Shown here: positions 12,185 through 24,194 of the stretch, piece after piece
How the letters are laid out: every line of letters begins with the position of its first letter
Numbering within the stretch: the stretch's first letter is position 1
NCBI GenBank assembly: GCA_030063045.1
Contig: JAQSEB010000097.1
Span: forward strand, 248,001-312,000
Reading direction: 5' to 3'
DNA length: 64,000 nucleotides
Origin: Pratylenchus scribneri
Taxonomy: Eukaryota; Nematoda; Chromadorea; Rhabditida; Pratylenchidae
The notes under the pieces: generated by a model
Told to the model about the DNA's origin: nothing
The model's input: only the letters and a program-made list of their open reading frames with translations
Database searches by the model: none
Made by a program: the position numbers and the translations under genes

Positions 12185-15100
12185 ATTTGGGGAAGAACAA
12201 AAACACTAAATGTTTGGGGAAGAATAAAAACACTAAATGTTTGGGGAAAACAAAAACACTAAATGTTTGGGGAAGAATAAAAACACTAAATGTTTGGGGA
12301 AAACAAAAACACTAAATGTTTGGGGAAGAACAAAAACACTAAATGTTTGGGGAAAAACAAAAACACTAAATGTTTGGGGAAGAATAAAAACACTAAATGT
12401 TTGGGGAAGAATAAAAACACTAAATGTTTGGGGAAAACAAAAACACTAAATGTTTGGGGAAGAACAAAAACACTAAATGTTTGGGGAAGAACAAAAACAC
12501 TAAATGTTTGGGGAAGAACAAAAACACTAAATGTTTGGGGAAGAACAAAAACACTAAATGTTTGGGGAAAAACAAAAACACTAAATGTTTGGGGAAGAAC
12601 AAAAACACTAAATGTTTGGGGAAGAACAAAAACACTAAATGTTTGGGGAAGAACAAAAACACTAAATGTTTGGGGAAGAATAAAAACACTAAATGTTTGG
12701 GGAAGAACAAAAACACTAAATGTTTGGGGAAAAACAAAAACACTAAATGTTTGGGGAAGAACAAAAACACTAAATGTTTGGGGAAAAACAAAAACACTAA
12801 ATGTTTGGGGAAGAACAAAAACACTAAATGTTTGGGGAAAAACAAAAACACTAAATGTTTGGGGAAAAACAAAAACACTAAATGTTTGGGGAAGAACAAA
12901 AACACTAAATGTTTGGGGAAAAACAAAAACACTAAATGTTTGGGGAAGAATAAAAACACTAAATGTTTGGGGAAGAATAAAAACACTAAATGTTTGGGGA
13001 AAACAAAAACACTAAATGTTTGGGGAAGAACAAAAACACTAAATGTTTGGGGAAGAACAAAAACACTAAATGTTTGGGGAAGAACAAAAACACTAAATGT
13101 TTGGGGAAGAACAAAAACACTAAATGTTTGGGGAAAAACAAAAACACTAAATGTTTGGGGAAGAACAAAAACACTAAATGTTTGGGGAAGAACAAAAACA
13201 CTAAATGTTTGGGGAAGAACAAAAACACTAAATGTTTGGGGAAGAATAAAAACACTAAATGTTTGGGGAAGAACAAAAACACTAAATGTTTGGGGAAAAA
13301 CAAAAACACTAAATGTTTGGGGAAGAACAAAAACACTAAATGTTTGGGGAAAAACAAAAACACTAAATGTTTGGGGAAGAACAAAAACACTAAATGTTTG
13401 GGGAAAAACAAAAACACTAAATGTTTGGGGAAGAACAAAAACACTAAATGTTTGGGGAAAACAAAAACACTAAATGTTTGGGGAAAACAAAAACACTAAA
13501 TGTTTGGGAAAAACAAAAACACTAAATGTTTGGGGAAAAACAAAAACACTAAATGTTTGGGGAAGAACAAAAACACTAAATGTTTGGGGAAAAACAAAAA
13601 CACTAAATGTTTGGGGAAAAACAAAAACACTAAATGTTTGGGGAAGAACAAAAACACTAAATGTTTGGGGAAAAACAAAAACACTAAATGTTTGGGGAAA
13701 AACAAAAACACTAAATGTTTGGGGAAGAACAAAAACACTAAATGTTTGGGGAAAAACAAAAACACTAAATGTTTGGGGAAGAACAAAAACACTAAATGTT
13801 TGGGGAAGAATAAAAACACTAAATGTTTGGGGAAAAACAAAAACACTAAATGTTTGGGGAAAAACAAAAACACTAAATGTTTGGGGAAAAACAAAAACAC
13901 TAAATGTTTGGGGAAGAACAAAAACACTAAATGTTTGGGGAAAAACAAAAACACTAAATGTTTGGGGAAGAACAAAAACACTAAATGTTTGGGGAAAACG
14001 AAAACACTAAATGTTTGGGGAAAACAAAAACACTAAATGTTTGGGAAAAACAAAAACACTAAATGTTTGGGGAAAAACAAAAACACTAAATGTTTGGGGA
14101 AGAACAAAAACACTAAATGTTTGGGGAAAAACAAAAACACTAAATGTTTGGGGAAAAACAAAAACACTAAATGTTTGGGGAAGAACAAAAACACTAAATG
14201 TTTGGGGAAAAACAAAAACACTAAATGTTTGGGGAAAAACAAAAACACTAAATGTTTGGGGAAGAACAAAAACACTAAATGTTTGGGGAAAAACAAAAAC
14301 ACTAAATGTTTGGGGAAGAACAAAAACACTAAATGTTTGGGGAAGAATAAAAACACTAAATGTTTGGGGAAAAACAAAAACACTAAATGTTTGGGGAAAA
14401 ACAAAAACACTAAATGTTTGGGGAAAAACAAAAACACTAAATGTTTGGGGAAGAACAAAAACACTAAATGTTTGGGGAAGAATAAAAACACTAAATGTTT
14501 GGGGAAAAACAAAAACACTAAATGTTTGGGGAAGAACAAAAACACTAAATGTTTGGGGAAAAACAAAAACACTAAATGTTTGGGGAAGAATAAAAACACT
14601 AAATGTTTGGGGAAAACAAAAACACTAAAAGTTTGGGGAAGAACAAAAACACTAAATGTTTGGGGAAAAACAAAAACACTAAATGTTTGGGGAAGAATAA
14701 AAACACTAAATGTTTGGGGAAAACAAAAACACTAAATGTTTGGGGAAGAACAAAAACACTAAATGTTTGGGGAAAAACAAAAACACTAAATGTTTGGGGA
14801 AGAATAAAAACACTAAATGTTTGGGGAAAACAAAAACACTAAATGTTTGGGGAAGAACAAAAACACTAAATGTTTGGGGAAAAACAAAAACACTAAATGT
14901 TTGGGGAAGAACAAAAACACTAAATGTTTGGGGAAGAACAAAAACACTAAATGTTTGGGGAAAAACAAAAACACTAAATGTTTGGGGAAGAACAAAAACA
15001 CTAAATGTTTGGGGAAGAACAAAAACACTAAATGTTTGGGGTGGGGAAGAACAAAAACACTAAATGTTTGGGGAAAAACAAAAACACTAAATGTTTGGGG

Positions 15101-16437
15101 AAGAACAAAAACACTAAATGTTTGGGGAAAAACAAAAACACTAAATGTTTGGGGAAGAATAAAAACACTAAATGTTTGGGGAAAACAAAAACACTAAATG
15201 TTTGGGGAAGAACAAAAACACTAAATGTTTGGGGAAAAACAAAAACACTAAATGTTTGGGGAAGAATAAAAACACTAAATGTTTGGGGAAAACAAAAACA
15301 CTAAATGTTTGGGGAAAACAAAAACACTAAATGTTTGGGGAAAAACAAAAACACTAAATGTTTGGGGAAGAATAAAAACACTAAATGTTTGGGGAAAACA
15401 AAAACACTAAATGTTTGGGGAAGAACAAAAACACTAAATGTTTGGGGAAAAACAAAAACACTAAATGTTTGGGGAAGAATAAAAACACTGAATGTTTGGG
15501 GAAAACAAAAACACTAAATGTTTGGGGAAGAACAAAAACACTAAATGTTTGGGGAAAAACAAAAACACTAAATGTTTGGGGAAGAACAAAAACACTAAAT
15601 GTTTGGGGAAGAACAAAAACACTAAATGTTTGGGGAAAAACAAAAACACTAAATGTTTGGGGAAGAACAAAAACACTAAATGTTTGGGGAAAAACAAAAA
15701 CACTAAATGTTTGGGGAAGAACAAAAACACTAAATGTTTGGGGAAAAACAAAAACACTAAATGTTTGGGGAAGAACAAAAACACTAAATGTTTGGGGAAA
15801 AACAAAAACACTAAATGTTTGGGGAAGAATAAAAACACTAAATGTTTGGGGAAAACAAAAACACTAAATGTTTGGGGAAGAACAAAAACACTAAATGTTT
15901 GGGGAAAAACAAAAACACTAAATGTTTGGGGAAGAATAAAAACACTAAATGTTTGGGGAAAACAAAAACACTAAATGTTTGGGGAAAACAAAAACACTAA
16001 ATGTTTGGGGAAAAACAAAAACACTAAATGTTTGGGGAAGAATAAAAACACTAAATGTTTGGGGAAAACAAAAACACTAAATGTTTGGGGAAGAACAAAA
16101 ACACTAAATGTTTGGGGAAAAACAAAAACACTAAATGTTTGGGGAAGAACCAAAACACTAAATGTTTGGGGAAAAACAAAAACACTAAATGTTTGGGGTG
16201 GGGAAGAACAAAAACACTAAATGTTTGGGGAAAAACAAAAACACTAAATGTTTGGGGAAGAACAAAAACACTAAATGTTTGGGGAAGAACAAAAACACTA
16301 AATGTTTGGGGAAAAACAAAAACACTAAATGTTTGGGGAAGAACAAAAACACTAAATGTTTGGGGAAAAACAAAAACACTAAATGTTTGGGGAAGAACAA
16401 AAACACTAAATGTTTGGGGAAAAACAAAAACACTAAA
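12185..16437. repeat. 26/27-bp satellite array with higher-order structure
   Basis: About 158 head-to-tail units of AAATGTTTGGGGAAGAACAA plus AAACACT. Units differ by A/G at one position (GGGGAAAAAC or GGGGAAGAAC), C/T (AGAACA or AGAATA), a 1-bp deletion giving 26-mers, and a rare GGGGTGGGG insertion (near 15040 and 16197). Because 27 is divisible by three and the unit lacks stops in several frames, long artefactual open frames arise on both strands (KNKNTKCLG, TKTLNVWGR, VFLFFPKHL). These are not proteins. Confidence 0.97.
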
Positions 16438-16439
16438 GA

Positions 16440-16714
16440 TTAAAAAAAATTAAAATAAATTTATAAAAAGATTCAATTTAATTCTCAGCAACTTTTCTAT
16501 AAATTTGTTGTAATAAATTTAAAAAAAAAATTAAATCCGATACACATCAAATATGCTTTATGGATAATTAAAAATAAATAGAAAATATATCAATGATGTA
16601 TATGAAATAAAAAATTGGTCTAGAAATTTAAAAACAATAAATTCTCATATGTAAAATTAGTAATCAATTCCCGGTGATGTAAAAGAGTATTTATAGATGT
16701 AAATATAAAGGAAT
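16440..16714. other. AT-rich spacer
   Basis: Short AT-rich spacer between the satellite and the 3' end of the next gene. Nothing seen. Confidence 0.4.
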
Positions 16715-18938
16715 TTAATGGATAATTTTGATTTGAATTGGATCGTCCAAATCCATTGTTGGCCAATTCATATCGGTTGCCCAATTTCTAAATGATTCAA
16801 TCGTCTTCTTGATAATATACAGTCCATGAGTGTCAATCTCAATTCCCATTTTTTCAAGTTCGCACATAATTTGTCGTCCAATATAAAGCATTGACCAAAA
16901 CGAATACACATCCAAAAGGGGATCATCTAAAAGATAAAAATTTTATAAGTCTATATTCACCCAATTTTCTATACTTGGATCGAAGCGATCATTGATCAGT
17001 TTATTCTTAATACTTTTCATAAGTTCATCCACCTTTGACGATCCACTTTTTATCAAAAATGTTTGATAATTTTCAAAATGATCAACAACTCCAAGCAAAT
17101 TTAGTGGATTTTCCTTTCCATCATTCATATCTGGCCAAAATATTTCCACAATATCCACAATATGCTTTTGCACTTCAAATGCCTCCCATTGGTTCAAATT
17201 TACGGCAAACAGATTTGCCGCTAAAAATAATTAATTATGATGATATTATTAATTGATAGATTTACAATTTTGTATCATAAAAATTAAAATTGCCTAATTT
17301 TTGATCATTTTATATTGATATTTTATAAAAATAATTATCACTAGTGTATGGATTTTTATAAGTCGCAAAAATCGTAGAATATAGGCCAATTTAGGTTTTT
17401 TTGGAAATTTATCAAAAATAGGTTTCAAAACTCCAAAAAGGTAATTTTGGGCTTTTTATTACATTTTTAAAGTGAAATTTTTTTCCTTCAAAAAAAGTAA
17501 CAAAATAGTAAAAATATGTCAAAAAATTTCGTCAAAAACATGAAATGAAAGCCACAAAAAGATCATTTTTGTGGCTTTTCCATCAAATCTGATGCAAACA
17601 AAAAAATAGGACAAAACTAAAATCCGGTCCTTATTCCTTAGTTAATAAAAAATTTACCATTTGCATTTTTTGCCAATATTTCACCACTTTCCGAAATATG
17701 CTTTTTTCCTTTGCCTTTGTCTGTATTACTTTCTTTTCCGGGCTTTAAACGAATTTCTGAAATTTTATAATACTTTCGTGTCGAAATTACACCTAAAAAT
17801 TGATTATATATTTTATCGTATAGGTGTGAATTTAATGATAGAAATTGAAAAAAAAAGTTAAACCAAAAAAGAAGAATTAATTTTTGGTCATTATATAAAA
17901 TAAATAATTTTGATTAAAAAATTTAACCATTTTTGGGTTCATGATCATGTGGGATGTCGGCCTCTTTAGTGATAATAATGTTGGAATTTGTTGGGCGGAT
18001 GACCTTGAGACTGGCTTCGCAAATGTAATTTATTCTGTGATTGTATTTGCACTTATAAACAGTGCTTTTTCCGGTGCTTGTTGGGTATGTAGTAGATCGA
18101 AAATGTAGAAAATTTTTCAATTAATCTTTTATTGTTTTACCTTGTCCAATTTGATGATTTGATCCATTGATCAAAATCCTGCTCATTGTTAAATCGGCCA
18201 ACTTCTTTGTAGTTTAAATATGACCATTGTTTTGTTGGTAACTCTTTATTAAATAAATAATATTAAATTTTGATCAAAAAATTAACCATTTTTGGGTTGA
18301 TGTTCATGTGGGATGTCGGCCTCTTTAACGATGATGTCGGAATTTTTTGGACGCAAGACCTTAAGGCGGGCATTGCACTTAAAGCCTTTTCGTTGATAAA
18401 ATTTGCATTTATAAAATTCATTTTCTCCTTTTCCCAATTCATTTCGAAATATAATAAAAAAATATTATTTACATTTGAAATTTTTTTTACCTTGTCCAAA
18501 GTGATGATTTGATCCACTCATCAAAATCATGCTCACTGTTAAATCGACAAACTTCTTTGTAATTTATTTTTCGAGCCTTTTTCTTCCCATCAACTTCCTC
18601 TTCCTCTACTCCTTCCATTGGGCGCTTTCCACGCCTAATTTCTTCATTTTCAATAGCATTCCCCGAAGTTGAATGATGAGTTGGCTTCTCCCTTTCTCCC
18701 CGTACTTTCAATAAAATTTTCCCTTCACGCTCTTTAAAAAATGATTCGAATGTTTCCGGATCCCTTTGTTCCGTTGTTCCATCGAACCATTTTAGTACAT
18801 GTTCATTTGCGCGTTCAAATTCATCCACAAAACCATTTTCCCTATGGATCCATTCTTTTTCAGCAAATCTCTTGTATAATTCCAATAAAAGTCGAAATTG
18901 ATGCAATTTTAAATTGCATTTCTTTTCTTCTTCATTTT
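16715..18938 (-). CDS. Protein with two duplicated FLYWCH-like zinc-finger modules
   Basis: Exons on the minus strand: 18491-18938, about 18287-18440, 18141-18243, 17938-18076, 17657-17792, 16975-17220 and 16715-16926; all joins except the one into the 18287-18440 exon keep phase. Each module has a head (INYKEVCRFNSEHDFDEWIK and LNYKEVGRFNNEQDFDQWIK) and a finger (YKCKFYQRKGFKCNARLKV...ADIPHEHQPK and YKCKYNHRINYICEASLKV...ADIPHDHEPK) with a C-x(n)-C ... H-x-H pattern like FLYWCH/WRKY-type fingers. The C-terminal part (NLNQWEAFEVQKHIVDIVEI ... SFWSMLYIGRQIMCELEKMG) is unrecognised. The first coding exon begins after an acceptor at 18939, so at least one 5' exon is missing. I could not find an AG acceptor keeping frame into the first finger; it may be broken. 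A DNA-binding or transposon-derived role is possible. Confidence 0.6.
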
Positions 18939-19019
18939 CTGAATATGTTCAAAATAAAAATTATTAATTACATTAATTAAAAGGTGTATTTTATATAATT
19001 TTTTAAAGTTTATTTTTTA

Positions 19020-19650
19020 CATTTTACGTAATTTGCGCTCTGCGGCGGTAGAAAGGAAAGAAAGGAAGAGAGAATTTTAAAACTAATTCTACTGCTGAAA
19101 ATGATTTTTTGGATTTTGAAATTTGTTTGAATACACAATGATAATATTGTCTTTGTGTATATTGTGCATTTGGGTTTTATCGCGTTCGAAATTTGGATTT
19201 AGTATTTAGAAATTACGAAGATTATTTTATCGACGCTACTTGCAAATTTGGACATTATGAAATTTTTTTTCAAAATCATGAAATGATACACCAATCGACT
19301 CGTTTCGATGAGCCAAGCACGATTCTGCTATTGATTACGCATAAAATTCAAAAATAAAAAAGTTATAGTCGTGCAAAGGAAATATGAATTGAACTATTCC
19401 GGTGGGCATTTCAGAGTGGACTCCTCCGTGTGCTCTGTCTCTGCGCGACCAGACGAGTGCTTGGCTCGCCAAGCACTCGTCGAGTTCCCACGCTTCGGCT
19501 ACGCACACTCCGGAGTTCATTCTTACATTACTCCGCAGTTCCAGCACATCCAGCGAGCCTTAGAAAATATTTTTCAAACAGTCCAAATTTGCAAGTAGTG
19601 CCATTTTTCCTTGATAGCTGTCAATCATTTAAGGAAAAACACCCAACATC
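19020..19650. repeat. Dispersed-repeat block
   Basis: Includes the second copy (about 19270-19430) of the segment seen at 11530-11690, with ACACCAATCGACTCGTTTCG and TCCGGTGGGCATTTCAGAGT. An inverted CGACGAGTGCTTGG / CCAAGCACTCGTCG pair sits at about 19452-19485. No gene was seen. Confidence 0.55.
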
Positions 19651-20067
19651 TATATGTTGCAGCCGATCTCGTTTTTTAGCCGATCTAGATTTCGGCTAGC
19701 CGATCTCGTTTTTTTCTGACAGAAATAGTGTAGTGGCAGACATTGTAGTTTGTGACCAATGGCCATATCTCAGTTATTAGGCCACTTAGAGTTTTAATTC
19801 TTTTTCCTAGCCCTAGCTTACTTTATCCTAGCCCTATAACCCATGCTGACCCTACCCTAGCCTAGCCCCTACCCTAGTTAAACCGGTTTGAAAATCCGAA
19901 ATTTCAATTGGCCATAACTTTGGTTCAAACTTGTCAAATCTTTCTGAAATTTAAATCTTATAAAGAAAACCAACCCTGACGAATCGAATGAGCTATAGAT
20001 CAAGTCTGTACGATAACTAAAACATGCCGAAATCGAGATCGGCTAAGAGATCAGCTGCAACATATAC
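19651..20067. repeat. Foldback element with GCCGATCTCG arms
   Basis: TATATGTTGCAGC at the left pairs with GCTGCAACATATA at the right. Inner arms carry GCCGATCTCGTTTTTTAGCC and GAAATCGAGATCGGC. A CCCTAGCC-rich stretch lies in the middle. Confidence 0.65.
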
Positions 20068-20522
20068 AAAATAACAAAGTAAAAAATGTCAATACCCCTA
20101 AAACTTACAAAATGGCAATTTAAAAAATATTAACAAGCCTAAAAGTTGATTATATGCCTGAAATTCAACTATACCAAGATTTTCGACCATCATAAATGAT
20201 TTTGGGTTTTGGCATAAACTAATCGAAATGTTATTATAATATAATTGAACTGGTCATTGGCAGAGAGATGGAAAGAAAGGAAAAAATTAAGGGAATTAAA
20301 TAGGAAAAAATAGCCGTGCTATACCAAATTATGCTCGACATAAAAGTAATGCCATCGATGCATTGACTTTTAATATAGTACATATAATATATAATCGACA
20401 TTTTGTATCTTTGATTGATAATAACTCCTTTATACATTTCAACAAATGGAGGACCCATTTTTACTAAAAGAATACCAATTAATTTTTAATAAATTTTTAG
20501 TTATTTTTATTTCATAGTATGC

Positions 20523-20960
20523 TTATTTTATCTGTATTTGCACAATTAAGTTCCGGAACATCGTATCAGTTGGCAATTTTGCATTTCCCTTTGTCATAAT
20601 ATTCAATTTTTTATAGATATCTCCATTAGAATGCAATAATTCGCATGCATCCTTTCCTCCACCTTGCAAGTTTATTCCATTAACAAATGGTGTAACAATT
20701 TTTGCACAAATTTCTTCATCAAAAAATTTTTTCGCCTCCTCTTTTCCACTAAAATAAATAACATAATCCCCGTTGTCATTTCCTAAATAAAATTAATTAA
20801 AAATTGATTTAATTAAATTTCCAACTTCCGGTGTGTACTTTGGCCATAAAATAGCAGAAATAGAAGATAATAAAATAAGAAACTTCTTTGATTATTTTAT
20901 AGAACATTTTCTGAGCTGATGAAATATTACGAGTTTTAGATGAATAAAGAATTAAGTTAA
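20523..20960 (-). CDS. Small unrecognised protein, better copy of the duplicated gene
   Basis: Two exons read on the minus strand. One carries AQKMFYKIIKEVSYFIIFYF after an ATTTCATCAG acceptor and can end at GGA A|GTTGG. Exon 20523-20782 follows in phase (R-NDNGDYVIYFSGKEEAKKF ... TPFVNGINLQGGGKDACELL ... LPTDTMFRNLIVQIQIK stop). No family was recognised. Bases 20640-20983 are duplicated at 11762-12105, on the other side of the satellite and the FLYWCH-like gene. The 5' end is not defined. Confidence 0.45.
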
Positions 20961-21146
20961 TAAAATTAAGAATTTTTGTTATTAAAAAATGAAAGTTTGC
21001 GTTCATATGTATTTTAAAAAAAAGCCAATGAAAATAAAATGCATGATTTTGAATGAATTTATAAAAGAGAATCGAATACTTATTATGATTTCTATTGTTT
21101 TATGAAGGATAATTGAGGAAGGTATATTATATAGGATAGGACCTTA

Positions 21147-21575
21147 TCAGAAAAACAAGGGCGTATATGGGCTATGGGGGAAGGAGGATGGCCGAATCCA
21201 AAATGATCAGAAAAACAAGGGCGTATATGGGCTATGGGGGAAGGAGGATGGCCGAATCCAAAATGATCAGAAAAACAAGGGCGAATATGGGCTATGGGGG
21301 AAGGAGGATGGCCGAATCCAAAATGATCAGAAAAACAAGGGCGTATATGGGGAAGGAGGATGGCCGAATCCAAAATGATCAGAAAAACAAGGGCGTATAT
21401 GAGGGAAGGGAGGATGGCCGAATCCAAAATGATCAGAAAAACAAGGGCGTATATGGGGAAGGGAGGATGGCCGAATCTAAAATGATCAGAAAAACAAGGG
21501 CGTATATGGGGAAGGGAGGATGGCCGAATCCAAAATGATCAGAAAAACAAGGGCGTATATGGGGAAGGGAGGATG
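21147..21575. repeat. 60-bp tandem repeat array
   Basis: About eight units beginning GATCAGAAAAACAAGGGCGT. The first three are 60 bp; later ones lack a CTATGGGGG block and are about 51-54 bp. A degenerate further unit lies at 21780-21820, beyond an inserted segment. Open frames on both strands (IRKTRAYMGYGGRRMAESKM) are repeat artefacts. Confidence 0.9.
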
Positions 21576-21778
21576 AGCAGACCTAGAGTTAGGCAAGGAG
21601 TTCGATCGGTACTTCGATATGGAATTCCCGAAAAATCGAGGTACCGAGTTGGTACCGAAGATTCAAATAAATCTTCGTTCAGCATTATGTTCGGTATTAT
21701 CGAATCAGTACCGAGTCGGTTTCCCGAAAATACCGTTCGGTATCCCGTACCGTCCGATCTTTAATCAGACCTAAAATG
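21576..21778. repeat. CGGTAC-rich palindromic insertion in the 60-bp array
   Basis: About 200 bp flanked by AGCAGACCTA and ATCAGACCTAAAATG, rich in GGTACCGAG/CGGTACC words. It splits the last unit of the array, so it is probably a small inserted element. Confidence 0.45.
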
Positions 21779-21849
21779 TTCCGAAAACAAGGGCGTATAT
21801 GGGGGAAGGATGATGATCAGGAAAAAATTAGTTTAAAATATAGCTTTGT

Positions 21850-22376
21850 CCTCACAAAATAGATTTGAAAAACTAAAAAATTAAATTTTTAATAAAGTTT
21901 TTAGAATTAAATAAATTTTTTATTCATTAAAAATAAATGAGAAAAGAGTGTCTCCGGAAATTATTATTTTTATATTTTATAATTTATATTCCCCATCGCC
22001 AAGACAACAAATGAAAATATAGAAAGGATTGAAGCCGACAAAACACAGGAAATCCGGGAAATTGACATTTCAATTAGTAGGATTTTTTGAGAATTTTTAT
22101 AAATGCGAAATAATTTGGAAAGGAGATTAAAATTATGGCAGAAATTGTTGGAAATATTGGCGAATTAATTGGGCTGCTCAATTTGGTAGAGGATCGAAAA
22201 TGGATGCACAAAGAATGACTAAAAAAATAATCAAAGAAAATGAAACCAAGTTGGCATCGATGTTTTTTTATGAATTTTTGTCTTATTTTTTTTTAAATTT
22301 ATATTTTTCAAATCTATTAAATTTATTGATTGATTACTTCACAAAATTAAGGTCAAATTATTTTTTAATTTGAGAA
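21850..22376. other. AT-rich intergenic stretch
   Basis: No exon or repeat could be supported here. Confidence 0.35.
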
Positions 22377-22990
22377 ATTTTTTTGGTACTTTTCCGTTTT
22401 GGTACACCCCTACCGAAAATGATGAAAATCACATGCTAGGGGTAATTTTGGGCGTAGAACACGAATTTGACATCCTTTTTGTCATAACATGCCATCTTGG
22501 TAAGATAATGCCAACTTTACCATGAAAATGCTAAGAAGGAACAATGTACAATTTTCAAAATATTTTTAATAAAGGAATATTATAGCTCAATCGAACAGGA
22601 TTGATGAGCTGAATCAAATGATACTACTATTATGAGATAATATTGCAATATAGCCAAGTTATGGCCAAAAGAAAAATTTATCTTGGTAAGGTATTTTGAC
22701 CTCTAACTTGAGCGAAGCGCAATATTATGAAATAAAAATGGTATCATTCGATTCAGCTCATCGAGCTGCGTAAAATGAACTATATATTGGCCATACAAAA
22801 ATTTTGCTCAAAAATGCCCTTGGTCCCCTCTTAACATTTTCATGGTAAAAGTTGACATTATCTTACCAAAATGGTACAATATGACAAAAAGGATGTCAAA
22901 TTCGTGTTCTACGCCCAAAATTACCCCTAGCATGTGATTTTCATCATTTTCGGTAGGGGTGTACCAAAACGGAAAAGTACCATTTTTTTC
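22377..22990. repeat. Long foldback element, 0.6 kb
   Basis: Nearly perfect arms of about 150 bp. Left reads GGTACTTTTCCGTTTTGGTA ... CATCCTTTTTGTCATAACAT ... TCTTGGTAAGATAATGCCAA; right is its reverse complement. A related element lies in an intron of the second SPRY gene (59970-60554), sharing the GGTAAGATAATGCC and ATGACAAAAAGGATGTCAAA words. Confidence 0.85.
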
Positions 22991-22994
22991 CATT

Positions 22995-23398
22995 TTTACA
23001 TTGAATTATGATAAACTGCTTCCATTTAAATTCAATTAACTCCTCCTTTCTTCAATGTGTGGACAAATTATTATTCTTTTTGAAATTAAATTGAAATAAT
23101 TTTCAAAAATCGGAAACGAAGAAACATACATCAAAAAGAAATTCCCTTATACATATAATATAATTTTAAAATATGAAAATTAAAAAAATCTAATTAATTT
23201 GCATTGACTTTTATAAATTTAAGAAATTTATTTATAAATAAAATTAAATGATTTGGCTTTATTATCAAATTTACATCATAATTGAAATCGTTTTATTTAA
23301 ACATTCAAATTTAATTTTCAAAAATTTTACAAAATTTTATAATTTTTATCTGATTTAATAAAACCCATAAATTGCATACAAAACATTTATTAAAATGC
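22995..23398. other. AT-rich intergenic stretch
   Basis: No gene seen between the foldback element and the hAT-type MITE. Confidence 0.35.
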
Positions 23399-24194
23399 AT
23401 TTTGCTCAGGGGTGTGCACGGGCCCAAGAAATCCGGGCCCGGCCCGGCCCGGGCCCACCCACACTCGGCCCGGCCCGGCCCGACGATTTTTCGCTTTGGC
23501 CCGGCCCGGCCCGGCCCGGGCCGGGCCTGGGCCCGAAAGCCCGGGTAGAAATTTAAAAAAATTTTTCACCTTAAATTTTTTGGTAAATTTTTTTTCACCT
23601 AAAATTTTGGATAAATTTTTTCACCTAAAATTTTTTGTTATAAATTGATAAGTCTTTGAATCGATTTTAAAAGAAAAAATTGAGGTATTTATACAGTTTT
23701 GTATCTGCTTTTGCTTTTTGAGTAAGCTGAGAAAAAGTGAAGGCTGAAGGGTATCCTTTTTGTTTTTGGGTCATCAGGATTCGGGTTATGAATGGTCAAT
23801 CAGTGATAGTATATATCCCAGGTAAATCCCTAATGACCCTAACCATATTCCCTACCATCAAAAGTGAGACCTTCACATTTCCTTCTTATCACAAAATCGG
23901 ATAAAAAGTTTACAAATACCAAAATTGAAAAGAAATTGTATAAAAATGATGAGAAAAAATTTAATTTTAATTTAAAATTTCAAAAAAAGTTCAAAATTTT
24001 TATTGAAAAAGTCATTTTTATGAGGGTGTATTTCCTACCGGGCTTCCGGGCCTAAGCCCGGCCCGCTTCGATCCAGGCCCGGCCCGGCCCGGCCCGCCAC
24101 AAACTAGGCCCGGCCCGGCCCGGGCCGGGCCGGGCCGGGCCGGGCCGGGCTTAGGCCCGGATCGGGCCGGCCCGTGCACACCCCTGATTTTGCT
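23399..24194. mobile_element. hAT-type MITE with intact 8-bp target-site duplication
   Basis: The element 23407-24186 (780 bp) begins CAGGGGTGTGCACGGGCC and ends GGCCGGCCCGTGCACACCCCTG. It is flanked by perfect ATTTTGCT repeats at 23399-23406 and 24187-24194. The 8-bp duplication and CAGGGGTGTGCA start are hallmarks of the hAT superfamily. Subterminal arrays of GGCCC/GGGCC make both ends extremely GC-rich, while the core is AT-rich and non-coding. The intact duplication indicates fairly recent insertion. Confidence 0.85.

Noticed and set aside
12185..16437. CRISPR-like regular repeat array
   Set aside because: Units are contiguous with no unique spacers, and the genome is animal.
12237..16453. 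Long open frames on both strands encoding KNKNTKCLG, TKTLNVWGR or VFLFFPKHL repeats
   Set aside because: They follow from a 27-bp, stop-free satellite unit. They are open in multiple frames and both strands at once, with no start context or splice structure.
21092..21538. Open frames in the 60-bp array (IRKTRAYMGYGGRRMAESKM and its reverse)
   Set aside because: 60 bp is divisible by three and the unit lacks stops; frames break when the unit length changes.
23412..23648. Pro/Gly/Arg-rich frame
   Set aside because: It is the GGCCC subterminal array of the hAT-type MITE.
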